Shown: positions 37,573 to 44,400 of the stretch, in pieces
Numbering within the stretch: position 1 is the stretch's first letter
Layout of the letters: the number at the start of each line of letters is the position of its first letter
DNA from: Thamnaconus septentrionalis
Lineage: Eukaryota; Chordata; Actinopteri; Tetraodontiformes; Monacanthidae
Reading direction: 5' to 3'
NCBI GenBank assembly: GCA_009823395.1
Contig: CM020504.1
Span: 25,306,540 to 25,370,539 of the forward strand
DNA length: 64,000 bases
Made by a program: the position numbers and the translations under genes
The notes under the pieces: model-generated
What the model was told of the DNA's origin: nothing
Seen by the model: only the letters and a program-made list of their open reading frames with translations
The model's database searches: none

Positions 37573-40479
37573 CATCCTGGATATCCAGAGTGCTGCTGCA
37601 GAACATTTACCGTATTGTCCGGACTATGAGCCGCTACTTTTTTCCCACGCTTTGAACCATGCGGCTTATGCAAAGGTGCGGCTTTTCTGTGGATTTTACT
37701 TCACCCGCCAGGGGGCGCTTTAACAGGAAGTGCAAAAACGAGACAAGCGGCGACACGGAGAGCAACACTGACATAGACACAGAAAAGGTAGAAGCTCTTC
37801 TGAGGCTGTTCAACTCCGACACTGAAGAAAGTGGAAACTAATCAGTTCCGTTATGTAAATAAACAAGTAAGAAATCTTTCTGTGTACCGGTAAATCTATC
37901 TATCTAATCTTTATCCATCTATCTATCCAATATATATCTCATTTCACAACCTAGATATTGGCGGCTTATAGCCCGGTGCGGCTTATAAATGTACATTTCC
38001 GATTTTAAAAAAAAAAAAAAGTTAGTGGGTGAGGCTCATATTGAGGTGCGCTCTATAGTCTGGAAAATACGGTAATGGCAGTTCAATAATTCATCAGCAC
38101 AATAACGTTCACTTGTGTAGCAGCATCACAAGTCAACTAAGTGGCTCCAGGAAGAAGAAAACAAACAGTTGTGTAGCTAGTTGGAGGAGTTGTGTAGCTA
38201 GCTGAGTGTCACTCTGTGCTGCGACTGGTGTGCAGGTCTGGGGATGTACGAGTCTCCTCTGTTCCTCGCTGCTCACGATGAAGACGGAGGAGGAAGAAGC
38301 GTCCCCACCACACCTCTGCAGGTGGCCGCGCCAGGTTGGACCACACACACACACACACACACACACAGGCGGCCAGCGCAGGTGTTTCAGACCCCCTCAC
38401 TGTTCCCTGTCCGTGTGCTCCAGTGAGCGTCTTCACAGAGTCGCTGCCCTCCGACGGCGGCGACAACATGGCGTCCCAGTCGGTGCCCATGGTCTCGGCC
38501 TCCACCACCATGACCTCGGCTGACGACGGCGACGAGGTGTTCATGGACGCAGAGGGAGAAGGGTGAGCAGCTCATTGTCAACTCAATAAAGTTCATCGTG
38601 TTTTGAAGGGATCCGATTATCAGGGGTGTCCAACTCAAACTTGGACAAAGTGGCAGGACAGCGTTGATATTTATTGATAGAAATCTTCCTCCAGATAAAC
38701 CAGTCAACCTTTTTATATGCACGAGTTTTGCTTCAACATGAATATGGAACAAGCAAAGATTAATACGACACAATAAATAACTAACAAAAAAACAAATTTC
38801 AAGTTTAAAAAACTCATCAAAATTAATAAATTGCAAATAAAAATCATATGGCTCTTTTTTTAATTGCAGCCTTCTGGTTTAAATTTCAATAGTAAACTTT
38901 TTCCTCAGGCTGATAATAAATTAAAAGATAAAACACTTAAATGATATCCTTCAGTGAACGTCCGGTCTTGATTGACGTGCCAGACCACCAGCAGGGCATT
39001 CTGGGATTTGTGGTTTTAGCAGTTACATGTGCTGTGTAACACCTGCAGGCCAGCAGCTCTAGTAGTGATTTGTATCGGCCTCGCAGGCCAAATATAATGA
39101 CACTGTGGGCCAAATCTGGACCACGGGCCAGAGTTTGACACCCATGCTGTTGTGAAAAAAAAACAAACATTTTCTGCTCTTCAACTTGTCTTTTTGTGCA
39201 CATTCAAAGTAAGTTGCTATGCTAACTGCTAACTGCTTTTTCCAGCCCCGGCATTGAATCATCTCTGGAGAGCCAAACCGACATGGAGTCGTCAGCACAG
39301 CAGAGTGACGACACGTCGCTGCCATCCACCAGCCAGGAGCCTGGTAATTTACCCAGAGTGCTTTGGGGTTTTTCTAAAACTAGTGTGTCACACGTCCTTT
39401 TTGAATGTGACCGTAAGACTAGAAAAAAGAAGATATGGAGCAGCAGACGGCGAGTTTTCCTGCTTCTTGAAGGCCAAACGTGGAGAGCAGTAAAATATTT
39501 CAGTCAATCCTGATATTAACCTGATGGTAAAAAAAAAAAAAAAAGATGAAATATTAAATGTAAACTCTTCCCTGACAGAGAGCATTGTGGACATTTCTCA
39601 CTGGACTCAATGGCAACAATGCACTCATGGTTGATAAAACCTTGCTGATCGCTGCCTCTGCACTCTGGTTCTTTGTTGTACACGGATTGATTTGAGTGTT
39701 TTTGTAGCTACTTCGTAGTTTGTTTGTTTTTTGTACTGTTTTTAGTGCTGCAACAGTGTAGTTTCCCCACCTATATCTATTTGACATCTATGTATGTGGA
39801 GTTTTGTGCGGAGGCCAGGGCTGCTCTGCTGTCTGTGCTCACTGCTGCTCCTCGCTGCTGTTGTTCCCCAGACACCAGCAGCGTTCCTCAGCGGGGCAAC
39901 CCGACCAGCAGGAGAGGAGTCAGAGGAGCCAGGGGGGAGGCCAGGACGCTGCTCATCCCCAGAGGTGACGCTCCCTCCACGGAGCTGCCGTGCCACGACG
40001 GTTGATCGCAAAATTAAAAAACCCACGTTTCCAAACATTTCATTAGAATCGCAATATTTCTCCAATAAAATATCGGCCTTTGCTCTTCAGTTTGATGCAA
40101 ATTACGGCACATTTTATGAGAATTACAGCTTAGTTGCACCATTCAATGGAAACACCTAATCACAATTGTACTTTGTACAAAATTTATAAATATCGCTTTT
40201 AATTTGCGGAAAAAAAAACTGTCACGGAAACAAACGCAGCCGCCACCTTTACCTCCTAAAAAAAAAAAATGAAGTGAAGCTGGAAATGTGATGATGATGA
40301 AGCGATTTATTGAAGCGTAGCATCCAGCCAGCAGTATAGACACATGGTACAGAAGTGCATCCAGCCATCGAGATCCAGCTGTGAAAGATCTGCTGTGTCT
40401 TTCAGGAGCGTACGCCAGAGGAGGAAGAGGAGCCGGCGCAGGCCGAGGAGCCGCCGCAGGCCGGGGAGGCCTGGCGTGA
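14230..40479 (+). CDS. TPR: Nucleoprotein TPR, nuclear basket nucleoporin, complete, 55 coding exons
   Basis: TPR is the coiled-coil filament protein of the nuclear pore basket, acting in mRNA export, chromatin exclusion and spindle checkpoint support. The model totals 7551 bp (2516 residues plus stop); human TPR has 2363. Exons: 14230-14380, 14965-15069, 15758-15822, 16133-16223, 16429-16532, 16844-17008, 17212-17304, 17410-17490, 17692-17779, 18545-18682, 18774-18868, 19000-19197, 19309-19416, 20092-20318, 21203-21366, 21455-21576, 21680-21828, 21965-22127, 22683-22817, 23473-23613, 23711-23855, 24017-24213, 24517-24657, 24899-25015, 25306-25509, 26429-26610, 26702-26849, 27095-27232, 27687-27818, 28275-28405, 28624-28834, 28931-29071, 29166-29249, 29367-29471, 30079-30258, 30392-30430, 30532-30720, 30845-30956, 31050-31243, 32152-32222, 32314-32513, 33026-33223, 33381-33493, 33722-33796, 34610-34858, 35200-35446, 35534-35778, 35941-36012, 36826-36917, 37397-37509, 38236-38334, 38424-38562, 39246-39343, 39872-39964, 40406-40479. 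Diagnostic blocks include [45 protein letters not shown] and [20 protein letters not shown]. Residues 1 to about 1790 are heptad-rich coiled coil and the remainder is low-complexity and acidic. Least certain junctions are the donors at 19197 and 23855. Confidence 0.96.
14716..14790. mobile_element. Tc1-like end fragment, TPR intron 1
   Basis: ACCAGTCCAAAGTTTGGACA followed by CTATGAATTCAATGTCTTTT is the TIR and subterminal part of the Tc1-like family. No partner TIR is seen within the intron. Confidence 0.6.
17025..17115. mobile_element. Fragment of the GGCCACAA-TIR family, TPR intron 6
   Basis: Repeated CACGAAATTTTGACTTAA units and an inverted match to the ATATTACAGGAAGGAGATTT block found at about 7402 and 34031. 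It has no TIR of its own. Confidence 0.5.
17812..18440. mobile_element. Tc1-like non-autonomous element, TPR intron 9
   Basis: The left end is GCAGTCAGAAGTTTGGACAC and the right end the inverted GTCCAAACTTTTGACTGGC. About 630 bp. The interior is unlike copy A, so the family carries more than one internal sequence. Confidence 0.7.
19510..20040. other. TPR intron 13 interior, AT-rich and repeat-like
   Basis: AT-rich sequence with CCGAAAAATTAGAATATCGA near the left and CAGGATATTCTAATTTTCTG near 19795-19815, which form an imperfect inverted pair. This looks like a MITE of about 300 bp (19511-19822). A long T-run (20051-20075) precedes the exon 14 acceptor. Confidence 0.5.
20424..20730. mobile_element. 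AAAGGTYCAGTGTG-TIR MITE, copy 1 (TPR intron 14)
   Basis: The left end reads AAAGGTTCAGTGTGTCATAT and the right end CCAAATATGACACATTGGCA, an inverted match. The interior has AAGAAACGGCGACATCAAGT and CCTCCTGAGCTTGCCAGTGA, shared with copies at 36967, 44790 and 55486. Confidence 0.75.
20881..21100. mobile_element. ACTAGTGTTGTAGT-type MITE, copy 1 (TPR intron 14)
   Basis: Starts CTAGTGTTGTAGTCCTGGAG and continues with GGTCTTGGTCTCCAGAC and AATAACAGAAAAGAATCCAG. It matches 40831-41071 in reverse complement and 43665-43862 directly. Confidence 0.7.
22152..22360. mobile_element. Short complete Tc1-like MITE, TPR intron 18
   Basis: The TIRs are CCAGCAGTCAAAAGTTTGGA and CTAACTTTTGACTGGTAGAG, about 209 bp apart. 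The interior has TTGATGCCTTGAGTGAGG, the family's conserved subterminal box. Confidence 0.75.
22463..22500. mobile_element. Solo end of the GGCCACAA-TIR family
   Basis: GATTAGGGCCACAAGAAGAT followed by A-rich sequence, the same end as at 34003 and 7374. Confidence 0.5.
22960..23341. mobile_element. GCGTTTCCAT-type MITE, copy 1 (TPR intron 19)
   Basis: Ends CTGTCATGGAAACGCAGCTC. The interior contains GACCAGAATTACGGCTTTTG and CTTTTATTTTGCGAAAAGCT, shared with copies at 31303, 40012 and 43180. The left end is diffuse. Confidence 0.6.
25820..25925. mobile_element. GGGGTGGGA...ATTAATCGCGATTAATC repeat, copy 1
   Basis: AGTAGGGGTGGGACTCGC, then TTCAATTAATCGCGATTAAT. It parallels 32523-32640 base for base over most of its length. 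Probably one end of a hAT-type element, in TPR intron 25, followed by a GT microsatellite (25937-25970). Confidence 0.55.
28041..28150. repeat. AT/ATCT microsatellite, TPR intron 29
   Basis: Alternating TA and TATC units followed by CACACACACAG. Confidence 0.9.
28931..30430 (+). other. TPR: TPR exons 32-36: expanded, reiterated Gln/Lys/Glu coiled coil
   Basis: These five exons encode about residues 1444-1626. Exon 32 contains the near-tandem [11 protein letters not shown] after KAQEELNK. Exon 34 is built of repeated SQNQ/TQLQQ units, and exon 35 repeats ELQQ units. Mammalian TPR has ordinary coiled coil here with fewer repeats, so this region is a plausible source of much of the extra length. 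Exon 36 is only 39 bp. Confidence 0.8.
29636..30050. mobile_element. CTAGGGATGG...CATCCCTATT element, TPR intron 34
   Basis: Left end CTAGGGATGGTAACAATTAG and right end CAACAGTTTGCATCCCTATT form imperfect TIRs about 415 bp apart. Both flanks are rich in ATTAATCGATTAAT. Probably a hAT-type MITE. Confidence 0.6.
31303..31484. mobile_element. GCGTTTCCAT-type MITE, copy 2 (TPR intron 39)
   Basis: GACCGGAATTACGGCTTGTG, then CTTTTAGTTTGCGAAGGATG and TCATGGAAAGGCGGC. Diverged from the other copies. Confidence 0.6.
32523..32640. mobile_element. GGGGTGGGA...ATTAATCGCGATTAATC repeat, copy 2
   Basis: CAGGGGTGGGAACCACCAGA, then GATGCAATTAATCGCGATTA. The same family as 25820-25925, in TPR intron 41 and running into the TA/TG microsatellite. 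Confidence 0.55.
32637..32875. repeat. TA/TG microsatellite, TPR intron 41
   Basis: About 70 bp of alternating TA, then about 30 bp of TG, then degenerate TATATG. Strongly alternating purine-pyrimidine. Confidence 0.95.
33381..33493 (+). other. TPR: TPR nuclear localisation signal exon
   Basis: Exon 43 (about residues 1948-1985) encodes GAKRSREEE, an acidic spacer, then TTKKLRLK. Human TPR has its NLS at the corresponding place, with PKRTREEEE and PKKLK blocks. Both basic clusters are conserved, which also anchors this exon's frame. Confidence 0.8.
33997..34533. mobile_element. GGCCACAA-TIR MITE, nearly complete copy (TPR intron 44)
   Basis: The left end GAAAGAGGATCAGGGCCACA and right end TTGTGGCCCTAATCTTCTTC are inverted repeats 537 bp apart. 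The interior is reiterated AATAAAGTC, AAATTTCATG and AAAAAAGAC units. This is the reference copy for the fragments at 7374, 17025 and 22463. Confidence 0.7.
34610..35446 (+). other. TPR: TPR acidic tail exons 45-46 with poly-Glu codon repeats and a SUMO-interaction-like motif
   Basis: Exon 45 carries [11 protein letters not shown], a hydrophobic core followed by acidic and Ser residues, in the place of human DVIVIDSDDEEE. This is a good candidate SUMO-interacting motif. The exon then ends in a run of GAA/GAG codons directly against its splice donor at 34858. Exon 46 carries a second GAG run at about 35320-35372. Both runs are microsatellite-like and probably vary in length. The intron between them holds a hAT-type fragment. 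Confidence 0.8.
34916..35070. mobile_element. hAT-type fragment (CAGGCATCGGCAAACTACGG), TPR intron 45
   Basis: GCAGGCATCGGCAAACTACG with CGGCCCGCCGAACTTG is the end of a hAT family whose opposite-strand match, GGGCCGTAGTTTGCCCATG, occurs at about 37325-37345. A second hAT-like phrase GGGGTGTCAAACTCAAAC follows at about 35000. Confidence 0.6.
35849..35936. repeat. GT microsatellite directly before the TPR exon 48 acceptor
   Basis: About 43 GT units end only five bases before the AG acceptor at 35939-35940. The gene therefore uses a GT run instead of a normal pyrimidine tract here. A second GT run (36022-36046) begins within ten bases of that exon's donor. Confidence 0.9.
36556..36670. mobile_element. 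Tc1-like fragment, TPR intron 48
   Basis: TTTGGACACACCTGTTCTTG and ATCAAATATATGAGCAAGAT match the left part of the copy at 9697. Confidence 0.5.
36967..37240. mobile_element. AAAGGTYCAGTGTG-TIR MITE, copy 2 (TPR intron 49)
   Basis: Starts CTTAAAGGTCAAGTGTGCAA and continues AAGAAACAGCGACATCAAGT. It includes GTCAGGCAGCTGGATTGTCC, shared with copies 3 and 4. The right TIR is missing. Confidence 0.65.
37290..37346. mobile_element. hAT-type end (minus orientation), TPR intron 49
   Basis: GGCCCCCGGGCCGTAGTTTG is the reverse complement of the end at 34916. It lies just before exon 50. Confidence 0.5.
37514..37567. repeat. AC microsatellite after the TPR exon 50 donor
   Basis: About 25 AC units start within seven bases of the donor at 37509. 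Confidence 0.9.
37608..38075. mobile_element. TTACCGTATT-TIR MITE, complete (TPR intron 50)
   Basis: The left end TTACCGTATTGTCCGGACTA and right end TATAGTCTGGAAAATACGGT are inverted, 468 bp apart. The interior repeats GCGGCTTATGCAAAGG and GCGGCTTATAAATG. A widespread animal repeat type. A 60-codon frame inside it is part of the element. Confidence 0.8.
38621..39149. mobile_element. hAT (Charlie-type ends) non-autonomous element, TPR intron 52
   Basis: The left end CAGGGGTGTCCAACTCAAAC and right end CAGAGTTTGACACCCATGCT are the inverted termini typical of Charlie-like hAT elements. About 529 bp, with no transposase frame. Confidence 0.8.
40012..40240. mobile_element. GCGTTTCCAT-type MITE, copy 3 (TPR intron 54)
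   Basis: GCAAATTACGGCACATTTTA, CACCATTCAATGGAAACACC and CTGTCACGGAAACAAACGCA mark this copy between the last two TPR exons. Confidence 0.6.
40406..40479 (+). other. TPR: TPR C-terminal Arg-Gly-rich tail exon
   Basis: The last coding exon continues in phase from 39872-39964 and encodes a Gly/Ala/Arg tail with [11 protein letters not shown] before the stop TGA at 40477-40479. Human TPR also ends in an RG-rich stretch, which supports this exon over the alternative of stopping in the previous exon's read-through. Confidence 0.85.
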
Positions 40480-40559
40480 CCCAACCACGTTTCTCAGCTA
40501 CCAATCAGCACGCAGGCTTTGGTTCCCAAGTTGTTAAAACCCCAGATTTTTGCTGTATC

Positions 40560-40565
40560 AATAAA
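40560..40565 (+). terminator. TPR: TPR polyadenylation signal, proximal candidate (AATAAA)
   Basis: AATAAA lies 81 bp after the TPR stop codon. A second AATAAA at 40746-40751 is an alternative 3' end. Either would keep the TPR transcript short of the convergent PRG4 coding region. Confidence 0.5.
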
Positions 40566-40830
40566 TGAATATTTTTGCAATCAAAATCGGACGTCACTGC
40601 CGCAGCGATGACGACAACTTTTGAATGTGAGCAAATTTTCTTTCTTTGCCAGTGTTTGGTTGTGTGTGTATGAGAGCAGTTCTGCTTTTAAACTGGGTTC
40701 GCTTGTGTCTTTACTTTGTCTTTAAAAGTGACCTGTTGTTTTAATAATAAAGTCCAATAGTCGTAGCCTTTATAAACACTTCCTTCATCTTATTTTGTTT
40801 TTATGAATTTTTTTTTTTTTTCCATCATGA

Positions 40831-41071
40831 ACACTGATGTTGTAGTCAAGACGGCACCAACCGAGACCAAGACCTCATCAAGACCAGAGAGCAAAACTGA
40901 AGCGGCTGTTCTTTTCTGTTATTATCGTGTTATTACTGAGTCTCCACTGGTCTGTTAAAAAATCTCCAGTCCGTCCAGTCCGGGACCAAGTCCAGACCCA
41001 GTAAAAAGAGACCGAGACCCTTAAAAAGTGGTCTGGAGACCAAGACCAACCTCCAGAACTACAACACTGGT
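40831..41071. mobile_element. ACACTGATGTTGTAGT-TIR MITE, copy 2
   Basis: The left end ACACTGATGTTGTAGTCAAG and right end CCAGAACTACAACACTGGTC are imperfect inverted repeats. This is the complete copy of the family also at 20881 and 43665, here in minus orientation. Confidence 0.75.
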
Positions 41072-41238
41072 CAACAGTAAATTTGGGATTAGCTCAGTGG
41101 GTCAACCTCAGGTGAATGAAGGGGGTGAACACTCTGGGCTGAGCCATGGTGCCCAATTAAGGGGAAATGCTCCTCTGGCTGAAAGCAGTTATACGTGCGG
41201 ATTATAGAAAATGCTGAATATTTGAGAGTATCATCTTC

Positions 41239-41447
41239 TCAGGGTGTCCTCAGGGACAGCGCAGCCAGCGGGTGAAGGAGTTGGCTGGAGCTGGAGGAGC
41301 TGGAGGAGGTGGGGTGGGGGTTGGCGTCCTCAGGGTTTGGATCCACAGCAGAGGAGCTGAAGAGGGAGGCGGCTGTGAAGGCCGTGGACGGGTCGGGCCG
41401 GAACAGCACCGGCAGCTCACCCGACACCTGGACTCTGAAGAACAGAG
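41239..41447 (-). other. PRG4: PRG4 terminal exon with a probable one-base frame disruption
   Basis: In the phase set by splicing, this exon reads PLFFRVQVSGELPVLF, has no cysteine, and ends LSLRTP at 41239. In the next frame the same DNA ends NSFTRWLRCP with a stop at 41250-41252. That resembles the WYNCP ending of mammalian PRG4, whose last Cys closes the hemopexin domain. The two frames differ as expected from one extra base, and a C-rich homopolymer on the minus strand at about 41305-41325 is a likely site. Sequencing error, polymorphism and a genuine lineage change are all possible. Confidence 0.55.
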
Positions 41448-44400
41448 CTGTGAAGAGAGAGAGAGAGAGAGAGAATCAGAGGACTCGCTCTGCAGAACTG
41501 AACACAGGAGGAGAAATACTCTATCCACCAAGTAGTTTTACTGGCCAGGATCTTAGAACACACTGCTGCTCCTCCTCCTCCTCTCTCCCCTCCACCTTCT
41601 GCTCCTCCTCTTGCTCTTCCTCCTCCTATTTCTCCTCCACCTCCTCCTCTCCCACCTCCTCCTGTCCTCCTATCTCTCCTCTACCCCCTCCTACTTCTCC
41701 TGCTCCTCCTCTCTCCCCTCCACCTTCTTCTAGTCGTCCTCCTCATCTCTCTCTCCTCTTCCACCTCCTGCTCCTCCTCCCATCTCTCCTCCACCTCCTC
41801 CTACTTCTCCTCCTCTCCCACCTCCTCCTGTCCTCCTATCTCTCCTCTACCCCCTCCTACTTCTCCTGCTCCTCCTCTCTCCCCTCCACCTTCTGCTCCT
41901 CCTCTTGCTCTCCCTCCTCCTTCACTCCCTCCCTCTCCTCTTCTCCCTCCTCCTCCTCGTGCTCCTCACAGGCCCAGAAGGAGCTGCTGGATGCTGAGCT
42001 GGACCTCCACTGGAAGATGAGTTCTGGTGAGGAGCAAGTTGCAACCAACTGCAGGTGGAGGTACTGCTGCACACCTGTGTGTGTGTGTGTGTGTGAGCTG
42101 CTACTTACGACCAGAGAAGACGTAGTGCTGGTACTGCTGGTCCTGCTGTCTGGTCCCAGGGCTGCTCACTGACAGAGCTGATGTGACTGGCGTGGGGAAT
42201 CCCTCCAGAGACACTTTGATGTTGATCTCTCCGCTCAGAAGAACCTCTGGAAGCAGTAAAAGTCCAATCACATCGTGGTCAGTTGCTTCAGATGAACCTT
42301 CGAGCGCCGAGCTGCTGGTTTGCAAGACTGACCAGCCTGGCGAGCCGCCCGCCTCTGCATGGAGCCTGCGGGGGTCTTCTTGCAGGGTGGAGCGCTGCCT
42401 GGTGGGAAGGTGAATCTCTGCATGACGTCCCCTAGAGGACAAAATAGGTAAATGTTATTAGTATCAGAATGTTGACTGCGTTTCCATGAGCCCTAGAATT
42501 GCACAAAACCTAAATACGGCAATAAAATACTGGTGATGGAAACGGCTAAAGTTGGAAAAACCTCTCAAATATGGCTGAAAGGTTTTGACCAGAAGAGAGG
42601 AGAGCTGTAGTGGAGGAAGACGTGAGGTTGGTGTGGGAGAAGAGGTTGCAGAGGACAGAGTAGCAGGGAGTCCAGTGATTGGCTCTGGTCAAAGCCAAAG
42701 AAGAAGACATGGATGCACCAAAGCGTCGCTCAGCTCAGCTCCCGGCTGTTGCCGGGTAGAAGAACGGCTTGTTGTTCCTATATCTCTGAGCAGCACAGAC
42801 TTGGATTGATCCTTCTACTGTGCGTCTACCATTCCTGAAGAAGAACACGGTCTCTGGGCTGCCCCCGGTGGCTGGGAATGGCAGTGCAGCAGTGATGTTG
42901 CCGCTCAGTCCTGGGAACTCGGAGGCCAGGGGTTTGGGGTAACCAGGCTCCCGCAGCAGGTTTTCATCCAGACGCCAGCACTGCTCGCCCTACACCAGAG
43001 ACAACAACAAGGTGCTAGGTGTCAAGCTCTGGCCCGTGGGCCAAATTTGGCCCACAACGCAATACAAAATCACTGCTAGAGCTGCTGGCCTGTCGGTGTC
43101 ATACAGCACATGTACCTCTAATATGAGTGACCTCATTTTTTTACTGTTGTTATTTGATCTTTTAAATGTATTATCAGCCCATGGTGCGAGACAGACGAGA
43201 TTTTATGAAAGTTACAGTCTGTGTGCTTCACACCATTCAATGGAAACACCTGCAAATCGTAACTGTACTTTGTCCAAACTTTGAATTTGGACAAAGTACA
43301 ATTTTTAATTTTCAAATATCACTTTTATTTTGCGAAAAACTGTCATGGAAACGCAGCTAATGTTGACCCGTGATTTGGTCCAACTTTTAAACTTTGGTCC
43401 AACCCCCCATCCCATTTCTGTGTGCAGTCTGTACCTTGATGATGTAGACGGTGCCATGGCAGTTGCAGCGTGTGAACGCGGCGTCGATGGGAGAAGGCAC
43501 ACCAAGAGCGTCTGCGATGCTTCGCGGGAGGCCCTGCGAGCGACTGACGGGGTCCACCAACCAAAAATGTTCTCCTTAAAACACAAAGTGGACACCACGA
43601 TGAGCACGGACGATCCAGCACTGACCTAACAGACAATAGTTCTGACCCTTGTGGCAGTTTTATGAAGTCTAGTACTTTTTTCAAGGGTCTCGGTCTGGTC
43701 TCTGACTCTGAGGCATTTTTACTGGGTCTGGTCTCGGACTGGGTGGACTGTCACTGGGTTTTTGATCAGGACCGGTCGAGACTCAGCCAATAACACTGTA
43801 ATAACACGATAATAACAGAAAAGAATCCAGCTGCTGCCTTGTTTGGCTGTGTTGGTGAAACCCTTGATACTGACCTTTAAACACGACTATGGTCCCATTG
43901 CTCAGAGCTGTCAGTCCATCAATGGGGGAGTCGCTGCAGAGGTTATCTGCAAAGAGTGTTTATAACATGAGCATCCCAGTTGTATCACTTCTGGTATCAT
44001 TAGAAACTGTAGACCCACATTTGATTACTGCAAACCAGCGGCGTGCTTATTCGCTACTTGCACAACCTAACCTGCATTTAAAGCAAACTTTCACCAAGTT
44101 GTTTTGATGAGTTCTGTCCATCATGAGTTGAACCTTGATACTCGCATGGCTGCTCTTCCAAAACAAAAGCTTTTAGTGGCCTCTTTCTCAAATCATATGT
44201 TCAATAAATCCAACAGCTTGAGGTGTGTTTCATATGACATGTCTGGACGAACCTCCACCAAGTAACAAAAAACATAACATCCCGACTGCAAAAGCATTTT
44301 AAATGATGTAGTTTGTGGTGTCATGAACCGTAGGGTAGGAAAACCAAATGACTTGTCTTGTACTGCGAGTACGCTTTCATTTATGTTTTTATGTGCAGTA

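Larger units (their letters stand above)
40480..41238. other. TPR/PRG4 convergent intergenic region
   Basis: 759 bp separate the two stop codons. It holds the TPR 3' UTR with two AATAAA signals and a complete MITE (40831-41071). The PRG4 3' UTR must also lie here. No clear minus-strand signal was found. Confidence 0.7.

Noticed and set aside
39794..40159. Alternative TPR end by reading through the exon 54 donor
   Set aside because: Exon 55 continues in phase and gives the RG-rich tail expected for TPR, while the read-through is a non-conserved sequence running into a MITE.
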